Source: Alphaproteobacteria bacterium (GTDB lineage: Bacteria; Pseudomonadota; Alphaproteobacteria; Micropepsales; Micropepsaceae). Taken from it: DNA of 64,000 bases. The stretch covers positions 121,893-185,892 of the forward strand of contig JAFKEU010000010.1 of assembly GCA_017308475.1 (NCBI GenBank), given 5' to 3'. This document shows positions 9,270 through 19,209 of this stretch, piece after piece (the first letter of the stretch is position 1; the number at the start of each line of letters is the position of its first letter). The notes beneath the pieces are model-generated. The model was not told the DNA's origin. It saw nothing but the letters and a program-made list of their open reading frames with translations, and did no database searches. The translations under genes and the position numbers were made by a program.

Positions 9270-9710
9270 ATACTTCCCCTTTTGGATACGCCCGCCGGGC
9301 GCGTGAAATTGTTGAACCGTCCTGCCGTGCCTTGCTGCGCCATGCGGGCAAAATCCCAACACTCCGCCCGACAGCATCCAGCGGCTCGCATAGGTCAGCG
9401 AAAACAAGGAAACTCCACACCACCCGGCGCGCGTGCGCGCCTGGCAGGCATTTCAATCCGATCCGTGATCAGATCCCGTCGGTACGCTCTCCCATCTTTC
9501 GGCGCCTACGCATTCGTGGCGCTTCTATGGGTGAAGACGACGGTCTTGAGGAAACCCTCCGGGATTTTTGCCTGTATACGGATTTTTTTTACCACGTGCG
9601 CCTGTGCATCTGCGAAATGCGCGCGCGGACTTTCTTCGACGTTCGACCAAGTTTTCAGACTCCATGTCTTCGAATTGTCGTAGTGTAAGAAAAAAGGGAG
9701 GGGAGTTCCC
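9270..9710. other. Divergent control region, receptor 1 / sigma factor
   Basis: A gene-free stretch of 441 bases between two divergent genes. It must carry promoters for both. I see no RNA gene or long inverted repeat. T-rich tracts lie around 9565-9593. The ribosome site GGGAGGGGAG at 9696-9705 belongs to the sigma gene. I could not identify a convincing FecI-type promoter by eye. Confidence 0.5.
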
Positions 9711-10253
9711 GTGCGGGTCAGGGGCGCGGTGCCCGATCACACGTCGGCGAAGGCGGAACTGGACGCGCGGTTTCGCGCGTCGCTGGTCGCCTATTTCATG
9801 CGCCGCACCGGAAGCAGCCAGGAAGCCGAAGACCTGACCCAGGAAACCTTCGCGCGGCTGATCGGGTCCAACACTTTCGACAAGGCCGAAGAAGCTCAGG
9901 CCTTCGTCTTCCGGGTGGCCTCAAACCTGCTGCGGGACCGGGCCCGTGCCGCCACCCGCCTGCGCCGCCATCCCACCCAGTCGCTTGATACTGTTGCAGG
10001 CGCCGATTTCGAACCCCGGCTGGTGGAGGGTCTGGACCCCGAGCGCGTCTTAATAGGCAAGGAGAATCTGGCCGAGGTTCTGGCCAGCCTCGACGAGCTG
10101 GGCGAACGTTCAAAGAACATCTTTATCCTTTTCCGGCTCGAGGGAATGAAGCAGAAAGAGATCGCTGCGATATACGGCATCAGCGTATCGACAGTGGAAA
10201 AGCATGTGATGGCCGCGGTGCTGCACCTGGCAAAGCGGTTCGGGTCGTCTTGA
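9711..10253 (+). CDS. ECF sigma factor, FecI-like
   Basis: A 180-residue extracytoplasmic-function sigma factor with only regions 2 and 4. Region 2 runs over about residues 20-85 (VAYFMRRTGSSQEAEDLTQETFARL). Region 4 is a helix-turn-helix near 125-175 (KNIFILFRLEGMKQKEIAAIYGISVSTVEKHV). Translation starts at GTG 9711, supported by the purine-rich GGGAGGGGAG five bases upstream. The stop overlaps the start of the FecR gene (TGATG), so the pair is translationally coupled. By family, FecR holds the sigma factor until the STN-domain receptor binds its ligand. The likely targets are the two receptors and the halogenase operon, but no promoter motif was confirmed. Confidence 0.92.
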   Translation: MRVRGAVPDHTSAKAELDARFRASLVAYFMRRTGSSQEAEDLTQETFARLIGSNTFDKAEEAQAFVFRVASNLLRDRARAATRLRRHPTQSLDTVAGADFEPRLVEGLDPERVLIGKENLAEVLASLDELGERSKNIFILFRLEGMKQKEIAAIYGISVSTVEKHVMAAVLHLAKRFGSS

Positions 10254-11302
10254 TGAACGGAATTGGAGACATTCGCGACGATGGCGACCGGCGGCTGGCC
10301 GAGGCTGCCCGCTGGCGCGTGCGCCTTTCCGAGGCTGATGTCTCCAGCACTCTGGAATTCGAGACCTGGCTTAACGGGCCGGGCAACCGGCAGGCCTGGG
10401 AAAAGGTATCCCGGTCCTGGACCTATTTCGACACCGTGGCCCATGCCCCTGAGATGATTGCAGCCCGGCAGGCGGCCCTGGGCGACGCCGAGCGCGCCGG
10501 CAGGCGTCTGGGCGGCATCCTGGCCCTGCCCCGACTGATCCGGCCGCTGGCAACCCTGGCTGCGGCGGTGCTGGTGCTCGCGATACTGGGGTCGGGCGGC
10601 TATTGGTGGATGAACCACCCCGACGATTACCGCACCGCTGTGGGCGAGCGCCGCGTCATCACCCTGGCGGACGGCTCCAAGCTGTCGCTGGACGCCAACA
10701 GCGAGGTGACGGTGCGCTATGCCGACCACGAGCGCTCGCTGCACCTTCTCAGCGGCCAGGCCCGCTTCGATGTAGCCCATGACAAGAGCCGCCCCTTCAC
10801 CGTGGTGGCCGGCAACCAGAAGGTGATCGCCACCGGCACCGCCTTCAACATCGAGATGGCGGGCCCGCGCGTGCTGGTCACCCTGATCGAAGGCCATGTC
10901 GTGGTGCTGGATGAAAGCGGCACCGCTCAGGGCATGCTGACACCCGCCTGGCCGCACCGCATCGAACTGAAGGCCGGCCAGCAACTCAGTACCGGTCCCG
11001 CAGTACCCCCGGAAATTTCGCAGGCCAATATCCAGCATGTCACCGCCTGGACCATCGGGCAACTGATGTTCGATGACGAGCCCCTCTATTCGGTCGTCGA
11101 CCGGGTCAACCGTTACAGCGGCACGCATATCGTCATCGACGATCCCAGGGTGGGCGCAATGAAGATCAGCGGCGTCTTCAATGCCGGCGACGCGGCCGGC
11201 TTTGTGGAAATCGTTTCCCACTATTTGCCGGTCAAGGCGGTCACACTCGATGCGCACACGATCGCCCTTGAGAGCCAGAAAAAAGAGGGCGGAGCATTGT
11301 GA
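10253..11302 (+). CDS. FecR-type anti-sigma factor / signal relay
   Basis: A 349-residue single-pass inner-membrane protein. The N-terminal cytoplasmic part (about residues 10-60; LAEAARWRVRLS, TLEFETWLNGPGNRQAWEKV) matches the DUF4880 sigma-contact region. A transmembrane helix lies near residues 99-120. It is followed by the periplasmic FecR domain (RTAVGERRVITLADGSKLSLDANSEV) and a C-terminal DUF4974/STN-like region (LMFDDEPLYSVVDRVNRYSG) near 260-340. The start is ATG 10253, overlapping the sigma stop; a TTG one codon earlier is in frame but less likely. It should pass ligand status from the STN domain of the receptor encoded downstream to the sigma factor. Confidence 0.92.
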   Translation: MNGIGDIRDDGDRRLAEAARWRVRLSEADVSSTLEFETWLNGPGNRQAWEKVSRSWTYFDTVAHAPEMIAARQAALGDAERAGRRLGGILALPRLIRPLATLAAAVLVLAILGSGGYWWMNHPDDYRTAVGERRVITLADGSKLSLDANSEVTVRYADHERSLHLLSGQARFDVAHDKSRPFTVVAGNQKVIATGTAFNIEMAGPRVLVTLIEGHVVVLDESGTAQGMLTPAWPHRIELKAGQQLSTGPAVPPEISQANIQHVTAWTIGQLMFDDEPLYSVVDRVNRYSGTHIVIDDPRVGAMKISGVFNAGDAAGFVEIVSHYLPVKAVTLDAHTIALESQKKEGGAL

Positions 11303-11392
11303 CATTTCCGGATGGCGTGCTGAGGATTGTCCCCTACCTCAACGCCCGACTGGAAATCCATCCAATGTATCCGGAGAGTCAGAAGGTAATGC

Positions 11393-14300
11393 ATGCGCAG
11401 GGGGAGGTTACAGCTTTGGCTGCTTCGAACGGCATCGCTCGGCGGCCTGTATGTTGTTTTGTTGAGCGGCGGCGCGGCAGCGCAGCAGCAGACCTTCGAC
11501 TTTGACCTTCCGCAGCAGCCGCTTTCCGCCTCCCTCAAGGAATATGCGCGCGTTTCGGGCCAGCAGATCATCTTCACCGAGGATCTGGTCCTGGGCTATG
11601 TGGGAAAACCACTGCATGGGCGGCTGAACGCGGCCGATGCCCTGGACAAGTTGCTGGCGGGCACCGGGCTTTTCGTCGAGCATACCGCGACGGGAGCGGT
11701 CATGATCCGCCGGGTGGAACGCAGCGAACCGGCACTCCCCGCGCCGCACGCGCCCGAATTTGCCGGCGTACCGGTCGAGGAAGTCACCGTCACTGGGCTG
11801 ATCCACTCGCTGCAGACCAATCTCAATATCAAGCGCGAGGCGGACGGACTGATCGACGTGATCTCGTCGGAGGATATCGGCAAGTTTCCCGATGTCGACC
11901 TGGCCGCCGCCATGCAGCGCATCCCCGGAGTCACCATAAGCCGGGGAGTGTCAGCCCTTGGCGGTGTGCCCACCTCCATCGGCACCGCCACCCAGATCAC
12001 GGTGCGCGGCTTCGGCCCGGCATTCAACGAAACCCTCTTCGGCAACCGCCAGGTGGCATCGGGCGTGGGCCGCACCTTCGACTTCAGCGCCATCGGCGCC
12101 GATTTCGTCAGCCGTGTCGACGTGATGAAGACGCCCGATGCTACGCTGTCCTCGGGCGCGATCGGCGCCACGGTCAATATCCGCTTTCCGGTGCCCTTCG
12201 ACCATCCCGGTTTCAACCTGGTGGGATCAGCCTCCACCACCATCTCGCCGGAACAGGGCAACCTCACCCCCACGGTCAAGGCGCTGGTCAGCGACACGTT
12301 CGCTAGCGACCATTTCGGCATCCTGATCGATGGCGCCTATTCGGTCAGCCGCACCCGCGGCAACCATGTGAACATCCAGGGCTGGCAGGGCACGCGCATC
12401 GCCGACGCCCAGATGGCGGGCGCGGCGCCTGGGGCCTCGACCGCGCTGACCACCAATGCCTGGTTCATCCAGGATTATGGCATCTATCAGGAAGTCACGA
12501 CCGACACGCGCGTCAACGGCCGGGCGGTGTTGCAATGGCGGCCGCATGACGAATTCCAGGTGACGCTGGACGAAAATTTTTCGCGCGACACGCTGCATGC
12601 CCGGCAGTATGGCTTCAGTGTCTGGTTCAATGCTGGAAGCCTGTCCAACATCGTGCAGGACTCCAGCGGCACCATCACCAGCTTCGTGCAGCCCAACTCG
12701 CCGACCGATTTCCAGTCCCAGATCAACGGTTCGGTGCTGCAGAACAACGATACCGGCATCAATGTCCGCTGGAACCCGTTGCAGAAGATGACGGTCAACC
12801 TGGACTATGACCATTCGGAGGGGTGGCTCAATCCGGGCGGCCAACTCAGCAGCCTGGATGCGGATGTGGGCTATGGCCCGTCCACTCCCGGCGGCATCCA
12901 TGGCACCGCTGTCGGCATTACCGTTCCCGGCGGGCACACCCTGCCCTATCCCACCGGCTATGGACCGGCCGGCAATGCCGCCGACTTCCTGGATCCCGAC
13001 CTGATCGGCAGCCATGTACTGCCCATCGTCTCGCAGCGGCGTTTCGACCGGGTGCAGCAGGCCCGTGCCGAAACAGTCTGGCGGGAGAATGAAAATCTGA
13101 AGATCACGCTGGGCTACCAGTATATCGGCGACCACGACAATGTCCGGGTCTTCAACGACTTCGCCAACAACCAGTGGCAGGCCTATGCCGGTTATGGCCC
13201 CTCCTCAAACAATATCGGCACGCATGGCGTAGCCCTGCCGCCGGAATTCTTCCGCGGCGGATTTTCCACCGCCGGATTCATCACCGGCTTCGGTGGCAGC
13301 GCCAGCCTGCCCCCGCGCATCCTGGCCTTCGATGCCCTTTCGGTGCTGCACTATCTGCAGAACCTTGGAAACCCCCAGACCACGACGATCCCGGGCTTCA
13401 ATGTGGGATGCTGCAGTCCAGCCTTCGACGGCACCTATCGCGTGGTCAATGTGCCCGAGAATTATTCCCAGGTAATCGAGAATACCAACGCGGCCTATCT
13501 CAGCATCTCGGCGCGGACCCGGATCGCCGGCATGCCACTGCGTATCAACGGGGGCCTGCGCGGAGAATATACCGCCGTCACCACCATCGGCCTGGGCCAG
13601 GAGCCCACGACCCTGACCGTCCAACCGTCCGATCACACCGCGTTCCTGGTAAACTACGGGCCCACCACGACGGTGAACGGCCACAACAGCTATCAGTCGC
13701 TGCTGCCGAACCTAGACCTGACGCTGGAGCCGCGCGAAGACGTACAGGTGCGATTCGACGTCTCGCGCACCCTGACGCGGCCGCCACTGAGCCAGATCAC
13801 GCCGGTGCTGACCGTGCCCACTATCCTGCGGGTGGGCGCGCTGACCGCCAGCGGCGGCAATCCCGACCTGATGCCCTATGTCTCGATCAATATCGACCTC
13901 AGCGCCGCCTGGTACTATCAGCACAATTCCTATCTGTCGGTCGATGTCTTCAACAAGAATGTGAGCGACTTCATCGTCCAGGGCTCAACCCAGCAGAACA
14001 TCAACGGGGTGATCGATCCCACTACCGGGCTGCCGGCTATCTTCACCACGACCACCAACGTCAACGGCCCGCAAGCCAATGTCTATGGTGCCGAGGTCGC
14101 CATCCAGCACGTATTCGGCGACAGCGGCTTCGGCTTCCAGGCCAATGCCACGCTGGTGGACACCGACAAGCCCTACAATCCGCAGGACCTGACGGTCAGC
14201 GGGTTCGCGGTGACGGGGCTGGCCAACTCTGCCAACCTGGTGGCCTTCTATGACAAGGATGGCTTCCAGGCGCGAATCGCCGCCAACTGGCGCGACAAGT

Positions 14301-14545
14301 ATCTGGACCATTTTGGCCAGCAGCAGAACAATTCGCGCTTTGGCACCGAGCCCACTTTCGTCAACGCCAGCACCCAGATCGACCTCAGCACCAGCTACGA
14401 CATCACGCCGGCGCTCTATGTCTATTTCTCGGCCCAGAACCTGAACGACGCCACCTTCAGTACCCATGGCCGCTTCGCGGAGCAGTTGCTGGACATGGTG
14501 GATTATGGTCGCCGCTTTACCCTGGGTGTGCACTTCAAATACTGA
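11393..14545 (+). CDS. TonB-dependent transducer receptor with STN domain
   Basis: A 1050-residue outer-membrane receptor of the FecA type. A signal peptide ending SGGAAAQ is followed by a secretin/TonB short N-terminal (STN) domain at about residues 33-105 (FDFDLPQQPLSASLKEYARVSGQQI, LDKLLAGTGLFVEHTATGAVMI). The plug starts near 124 (EEVTVTGLIHSLQ), and a barrel ends at the C-terminal strand RRFTLGVHFKY. The start ATG 11393 has AGAAGG upstream. From the plug onward it parallels the receptor at 6375-9269 almost segment by segment. Placed directly after fecI/fecR-like genes, it should sense the ligand and signal through FecR. Whether it also transports is not clear. Confidence 0.93.
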   Translation: MRRGRLQLWLLRTASLGGLYVVLLSGGAAAQQQTFDFDLPQQPLSASLKEYARVSGQQIIFTEDLVLGYVGKPLHGRLNAADALDKLLAGTGLFVEHTATGAVMIRRVERSEPALPAPHAPEFAGVPVEEVTVTGLIHSLQTNLNIKREADGLIDVISSEDIGKFPDVDLAAAMQRIPGVTISRGVSALGGVPTSIGTATQITVRGFGPAFNETLFGNRQVASGVGRTFDFSAIGADFVSRVDVMKTPDATLSSGAIGATVNIRFPVPFDHPGFNLVGSASTTISPEQGNLTPTVKALVSDTFASDHFGILIDGAYSVSRTRGNHVNIQGWQGTRIADAQMAGAAPGASTALTTNAWFIQDYGIYQEVTTDTRVNGRAVLQWRPHDEFQVTLDENFSRDTLHARQYGFSVWFNAGSLSNIVQDSSGTITSFVQPNSPTDFQSQINGSVLQNNDTGINVRWNPLQKMTVNLDYDHSEGWLNPGGQLSSLDADVGYGPSTPGGIHGTAVGITVPGGHTLPYPTGYGPAGNAADFLDPDLIGSHVLPIVSQRRFDRVQQARAETVWRENENLKITLGYQYIGDHDNVRVFNDFANNQWQAYAGYGPSSNNIGTHGVALPPEFFRGGFSTAGFITGFGGSASLPPRILAFDALSVLHYLQNLGNPQTTTIPGFNVGCCSPAFDGTYRVVNVPENYSQVIENTNAAYLSISARTRIAGMPLRINGGLRGEYTAVTTIGLGQEPTTLTVQPSDHTAFLVNYGPTTTVNGHNSYQSLLPNLDLTLEPREDVQVRFDVSRTLTRPPLSQITPVLTVPTILRVGALTASGGNPDLMPYVSINIDLSAAWYYQHNSYLSVDVFNKNVSDFIVQGSTQQNINGVIDPTTGLPAIFTTTTNVNGPQANVYGAEVAIQHVFGDSGFGFQANATLVDTDKPYNPQDLTVSGFAVTGLANSANLVAFYDKDGFQARIAANWRDKYLDHFGQQQNNSRFGTEPTFVNASTQIDLSTSYDITPALYVYFSAQNLNDATFSTHGRFAEQLLDMVDYGRRFTLGVHFKY

Positions 14546-14614
14546 ACATCCGCCGTGAGGATGATGGGCGGCAGGGTCCACGACCTGGGCCACGCTGTTG
14601 CGTTGCCCGGCTCC

Positions 14615-15829
14615 TCAGGGAATGGCCTGGCCTTGCACCCCGGCAACCTTCACGCCGTCGTGGACACGGTCGCTGGGATGGACAATCACCTTGTCACCTG
14701 CGGCCAGTCCTCCAAGGACCTCCGAAAAGCTGTCATTGCCATGCCCCACTGTGACGGGCGTCAGGGCCGCATGGCCGTTGCGTATTGCGAATGCTGCCCA
14801 GCCTTTGCCACTGCGAAAAAGCGCCGACGCCGGCACGCGCAATGCATCGGGATTTTCCCAAACCGTGATGTGAACGATTACGCGATATCCATCGGCGATT
14901 GGCGGGCGCTTTACGCTCGTGTCCTGAAAATCGAGCAGCACATTGACACGCTGTTCCTCGACGCCGAGGGCAGAAGCCTTGGTGAAGCCCGACGGCTCGA
15001 TGCGGCGCACCCTGCCTTCCAGGGCTTCCGGACCACCCCAATCGGTGACCAGGGCAGCCGCGCCCACACGAATCTTCACCGCATCCTCCGAGATAAATGG
15101 GGCCACGACTTCCAGCAACTGGGGATCGCCCACCTCCATGATCGGCGTCCCGGCCGCTACTACGGATTCACTTTCGTGCAGCACTCTTAAAATCCGACCC
15201 GATACCGGCGCAATCAATGGGATGCGGGCGCGCGGACCAAGGGGGGCTGTCGGGTCGATCAGCGAAGCTTTCGCCGTCTGAAGGTCAAATTCCTTTGTCT
15301 GCAGGGCGGCTCTCGCGGTCGCAAGCTGGGCAACTGCTACGTTGTAGGCCAGTTCGGCACGCTCAAGACCGGCGCGGGAGATGGCGTCCGATTCGGCCAA
15401 TTTTTTTGCGCGCTTCAGGTCCGAATCGGCGAATGCCAGCTCCGCTACCATGCGTTTCTCGAAAGAGGCTGCCAGGTTCCGCATGGCGGTAGCAGACTTT
15501 ACCGCCGTTTCCGCCTGGGCATGAGTGCGAACGTCCAGGAAGGCCGGACTGGCGGGAAGCAGATCCGCAACGACTGTCTTTCCGCCTTCGACAGAGTCGC
15601 CTGCATGCTTCTCGATGCGGAGGAGCCGCCCTGCGACCGGCGCGGAAATCTGGTAGATTTCCCGGACCCTCGTACGCCCTTCGTCTGTCACTTCCACGCG
15701 AAGCGGCCCGCGCGTTACGGTGGCCATCTCCACAGGTACCGTCCGCGGCCAAAAGCTCCAGATCAGCCCGCCGGCCACCAGCAGTCCGAGAAGCAACCAG
15801 GGAAATAGACGGCGGATGGCGGGGGGCAT
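14615..15829 (-). CDS. HlyD/MacA-like periplasmic adaptor of an ABC exporter
   Basis: A 404-residue membrane-fusion protein. An N-terminal membrane anchor (about residues 8-28; LFPWLLLGLLVAGGLIWSFW) is followed by a first biotinyl-lipoyl half (ISAPVAGRLLRIEKHAGDSVEGG), a long alpha-helical hairpin near residues 95-195, the second lipoyl half (APVSGRILRVLHESESVVAAG), and C-terminal beta-barrel domains. It starts four bases after the permease stop, as third gene of an ATPase-permease-adaptor operon. It should link the inner-membrane ABC transporter to an outer-membrane channel or hand over a substrate in the periplasm. No TolC-like gene is in the window. The substrate is unknown; a MacAB-like export or envelope lipid role would fit. 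Confidence 0.86.
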   Translation of the reverse strand: MPPAIRRLFPWLLLGLLVAGGLIWSFWPRTVPVEMATVTRGPLRVEVTDEGRTRVREIYQISAPVAGRLLRIEKHAGDSVEGGKTVVADLLPASPAFLDVRTHAQAETAVKSATAMRNLAASFEKRMVAELAFADSDLKRAKKLAESDAISRAGLERAELAYNVAVAQLATARAALQTKEFDLQTAKASLIDPTAPLGPRARIPLIAPVSGRILRVLHESESVVAAGTPIMEVGDPQLLEVVAPFISEDAVKIRVGAAALVTDWGGPEALEGRVRRIEPSGFTKASALGVEEQRVNVLLDFQDTSVKRPPIADGYRVIVHITVWENPDALRVPASALFRSGKGWAAFAIRNGHAALTPVTVGHGNDSFSEVLGGLAAGDKVIVHPSDRVHDGVKVAGVQGQAIP

Positions 15830-15833
15830 TTTA

Positions 15834-18194
15834 CTATTCCCGTGTCTTCAGGACGGCTATCAGGTCGAGCCGGTTTATTCGCCATGCGACCATCAACCCC
15901 GACAACATTGCTGAGAGCAAAACAATCGTCACTGCAACGCCGAAGGTGTGCGCAGTCACCACGAACGGTATTCGGAATAGTTTGGTCTCCATCGCTCGGC
16001 TCATCAACCATGCCAAACCATACCCCAAAGCGCATCCCACAGGCAGGGCCACAAGCACCAGCAACGCAAGTTCTCCGAGCAGGATGTAGCCGACCTCCCA
16101 GCGCGTGAAACCGATGACCCTGAGGCTTGCCAATTCGCGGCCTCGCTCCGACAGGGCGATGCGTGCCGCGTTGTAGACGACGCCGAACGAAATAATTGCA
16201 CCCAGCACGACATAGAAGTTGATCACGATAGTGATGCTCTGCGCCATGGTATCCCGTAGCGCGGTGATCGCCTGGGCGCGCGTCGAGACAGTTGCAACCG
16301 ATGGAACGGACTTGAGACCGCGCAGGAATTGGGCATGAGCCGCGCTGTCTATCAGCGCCTGAATTGACGTCACGGCACCACTCTGACCCGTCAGGCCCTC
16401 CAGAACACGCCGAGGCATATAAGCCGACAGGCCAACATTCTCAGTGGCGATGGCCGAGACCACAACCTGCGCCTTTCGGCGGCGACCCTCCAGTATTTCA
16501 ATGTCAACGGCGTCGCCCGCTCTTACGCCAAGCAGGCTCGCCAGCTTGTTCGATAGCAGGACGCCATTTTCAGGCATGACGAAAGGCCTGCTGCCGGAAT
16601 CATAAAATGCCCGAAAGCTCTGATTTGCGCCCAGGCCGGTTATTGCCAGTCGCTGGCTGAGATGTCCGTGCGAGATGCGGGCCGCAACCTCCAACACGGG
16701 TTCAGCGCGTCGCACGCCGGGAAGCCGGCCCACCTCAAAGCGGGCACGATCGTTCCGCTGATCGACAAGCCCAATAACGACGTCTTGCCGGTTGGCCCGG
16801 AAATAGAACCCATCCACCAACTCATCGATGGCATCGAAAAAAAAGAACAGTCCCACCAACAACATCACCGCCATGGCAATGCCCGAACTTGTCAGCAGCG
16901 CCCGCAGCGGCCAACGCTCGATGTGGCGCAGGACCATTTGGCCGGGCATCGAGATATGGCGGCCCAACCCGATGCGGTCTGCCAAAGTACGCCGGTATAC
17001 TGTTGGAGCCGGTGGCAGCATGGCAGCTGCCGGTGGCAGACGCACTGCACGCGCAGTCGCGCTCAAGGTCCCAGCGATTGCGGCAAGAAGCGCAACCATG
17101 ATCGAGGCGGCAAAGACGACACGATCCAGCTGGTAACTGAGGAAGGGAAAACGGAAGTAGCTCTGGTAGAGGGTGGTCATCCAGTGTCCAAGCCAGACAC
17201 CGGCGATGCATCCGAGCGCTATTCCGAACGTTGCGATAAGAAGTGTGAACTTAACATAGTGCCAGCCGACCTCGCGATTTGAATAGCCGAACGCCTTGAG
17301 TAAGCCGATGGGCTCACGCTCCGTTTCGATCAGACGGGAGAGCACCATGTGGATCAGGAATGCGGCAACTGCGAGAAAGACGGGTGGAATGACCAGGGCA
17401 ATGGTCTTCAGTTGATCGAGTTCTTGGGTGATGAAGGCATGACTGGTCTGGTCGTCGCGTCCATAGGCTGCCGTTCCACCAAAGCGCGCCAGCATGCTGT
17501 CTATCTGCCGGATGACCTGGGGTCGGGATGCGCCGGGACTGAGTTGGGCGCTGATGTCGTTGAAAGCGCCGTCCATGTCATAGGTGGCCTCCATGATGGA
17601 GCGATTAAGCCACAAGATGCCGAAAGCCTTGTCATCAGGCATGAGTTGACCTGGCGGCAGGACGTAGACAAACTCCGGCGACAGCGCCACGCCGGCAATC
17701 GTGAAGACCCGCTTGCGCCCGCCCAGGATCACGTCCACCTTGCGACCGGGCCCATAGCCGAGCGCGGAGGCCATGTTTTCGCTCATCACAAGTTCGTCTC
17801 GTCCGCGTAAGGGCAATCGTCCCGAGCGAAGCATTATTCGGTTCAGCTTCGGCTCGCTGGATTCGGGCAACGACACCAACAAAGCGGCGGCGGGGCGGGA
17901 GAGGCCGCCAACATCCAACGCGGCATAGTGGACGATCCGTGCATCGGTTGCGGCTACGCCTGGAAGGTCTGCGATCTGGCGAGCAACCCGTAGCGGTGCT
18001 CTCCTGAGCTGGGAAAAGACATCCGCGAACCGATATTGTTCATAATAGAGGTCGCGCGTCTGCTGCAGAGAACGCATTGCGCCGAAAGTCATGATCACGA
18101 CGGTGATGCCGCACGCCATCACGGCTGCAATCGCCAGCGCCTGTCCCTTCAGATGCCAGACGTCCCGCAGCAGCTTCCGGTCCAGGGGATGCAT
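15834..18194 (-). CDS. ABC transporter permease with two FtsX domains
   Basis: A 786-residue inner-membrane permease. An N-terminal helix (about residues 14-36) is followed by a large periplasmic region. The first FtsX core of three helices is near residues 250-385, then a second helix, a second periplasmic domain and a second FtsX core lie near 660-780 (INFYVVLGAIISFGVVYNAARIALSERGRELASLRVIGF). This duplicated-FtsX layout is typical of large DevC/YknZ-like or lipoprotein-type permeases working with HlyD-like adaptors. I chose ATG 18194 because it begins one base after the ATPase stop; an upstream in-frame ATG at 18242 would overlap it by 47 bases. It is mechanotransmission-type rather than a classic channel, by family. 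Confidence 0.88.
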   Translation of the reverse strand: MHPLDRKLLRDVWHLKGQALAIAAVMACGITVVIMTFGAMRSLQQTRDLYYEQYRFADVFSQLRRAPLRVARQIADLPGVAATDARIVHYAALDVGGLSRPAAALLVSLPESSEPKLNRIMLRSGRLPLRGRDELVMSENMASALGYGPGRKVDVILGGRKRVFTIAGVALSPEFVYVLPPGQLMPDDKAFGILWLNRSIMEATYDMDGAFNDISAQLSPGASRPQVIRQIDSMLARFGGTAAYGRDDQTSHAFITQELDQLKTIALVIPPVFLAVAAFLIHMVLSRLIETEREPIGLLKAFGYSNREVGWHYVKFTLLIATFGIALGCIAGVWLGHWMTTLYQSYFRFPFLSYQLDRVVFAASIMVALLAAIAGTLSATARAVRLPPAAAMLPPAPTVYRRTLADRIGLGRHISMPGQMVLRHIERWPLRALLTSSGIAMAVMLLVGLFFFFDAIDELVDGFYFRANRQDVVIGLVDQRNDRARFEVGRLPGVRRAEPVLEVAARISHGHLSQRLAITGLGANQSFRAFYDSGSRPFVMPENGVLLSNKLASLLGVRAGDAVDIEILEGRRRKAQVVVSAIATENVGLSAYMPRRVLEGLTGQSGAVTSIQALIDSAAHAQFLRGLKSVPSVATVSTRAQAITALRDTMAQSITIVINFYVVLGAIISFGVVYNAARIALSERGRELASLRVIGFTRWEVGYILLGELALLVLVALPVGCALGYGLAWLMSRAMETKLFRIPFVVTAHTFGVAVTIVLLSAMLSGLMVAWRINRLDLIAVLKTRE

Positions 18195-18195
18195 G

Positions 18196-18927
18196 TCACC
18201 ACCGCAAGTCGTGTGCGGGACGGCGGCATGCGTTTTCGACAACGCTCACAATCCTGCCGTTGGCGAATGAAGCGACCCGCGAGCCCATCTCGGCAATGAC
18301 GACGTTGTGAGTGATAATGACCGATGTGGTGCCGAGCTCCGCATTTATCCGCTCGATTGCTTGCAGCACGATTACACCAGTGGGTGAATCCAGGGCTCCG
18401 GTGGGTTCATCGCAAAGCAGTATTTCGGGGCGCTTCGCAATGGCACGCGCAATGGCAACCCGTTGCTGCTCCCCGCCAGACAATTGGGCCGGAAAGTGAT
18501 CCAGCCGGTCGCTCAGTCCTACGATGCCCAGGGCATCTTCGGGGCTCATGGGGTTGGCGGCGATTTCCGTCACCAATGCGACATTCTCGCGTGCGGTGAG
18601 GCTTGGAACCAGGTTGTAGAACTGAAAGACAAACCCGACATGTTCGCGGCGATAGAGCGTCAGCTCCCGGTCGCTCATGCGATTGAGGGACTGGTCGCGG
18701 AATATCACATCCCCGGTTGTGGGCCGGTCGAGGCCGCCAATTATGTTCAGGAAGGTGGACTTGCCGGACCCCGAAGGACCGAGCAGGACAAGGATCTCGG
18801 TGCCCAAGATGTCCAGATCAATTCCACGAAGAGCGGCGACGTCCACCTCGCCGGACCGATAGGTCTTCGTGAGATTGCGCACGCGGAATGCGACGATAGG
18901 CGGTGGCTGGACAGACCCCATGATCAT
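18196..18927 (-). CDS. ABC transporter ATP-binding protein, LolD/MacB-type
   Basis: A 243-residue cytoplasmic ATPase that powers the FtsX-like permease encoded next. All motifs are intact: Walker [10 protein letters not shown] at residues 50-58, the Q-loop in [13 protein letters not shown], the signature [14 protein letters not shown], Walker [13 protein letters not shown] and the H-loop ITHN. The VFQFYNL segment is typical of the LolD/MacB/FtsE branch. It is the first gene of the operon, with no clear promoter found in the 282 bases between it and tRNA-Val. The start is one of two adjacent ATGs; the third codon is equally possible. Confidence 0.93.
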   Translation of the reverse strand: MIMGSVQPPPIVAFRVRNLTKTYRSGEVDVAALRGIDLDILGTEILVLLGPSGSGKSTFLNIIGGLDRPTTGDVIFRDQSLNRMSDRELTLYRREHVGFVFQFYNLVPSLTARENVALVTEIAANPMSPEDALGIVGLSDRLDHFPAQLSGGEQQRVAIARAIAKRPEILLCDEPTGALDSPTGVIVLQAIERINAELGTTSVIITHNVVIAEMGSRVASFANGRIVSVVENACRRPAHDLRW

Positions 18928-19209
18928 TTGTCCCGCCAGGCGGCGCCTTCCGCCTTGACGGTGCGCAAGCTGCTGATCCGGCGCCGCTAGGAATTCAGAA
19001 CTCCCGTGCCCAAGGGTATCCGCCCCCGGTCTCGCCGGGATTCCCCAGATCGAAAGTCCGCGCCAGCCCCGCAGTAAGACCGCAGAGCCTCAGATGACTA
19101 CACCCTTCCGGGCACGCCAGGTCGCTTTGGTAGGGGTCGCTACTTCGCTCAATATAGGCCCATCGGCAAAAAACGGGCGCAGGATTAGCGTTAAGTAGCT
19201 GATAATAAA

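Noticed and set aside
6387..9683. A 1098-codon plus-strand frame opposite TonB receptor 1
   Set aside because: Same reason; the composition is typical of antisense frames and it runs through the divergent control region.
14546..14614. A second copy of the tRNA-Val 3' end marking an island
   Set aside because: GATGGGCGGCAGGGTC near 14563 shares only a short GC-rich stretch with the tRNA end, which is not a credible attachment site.
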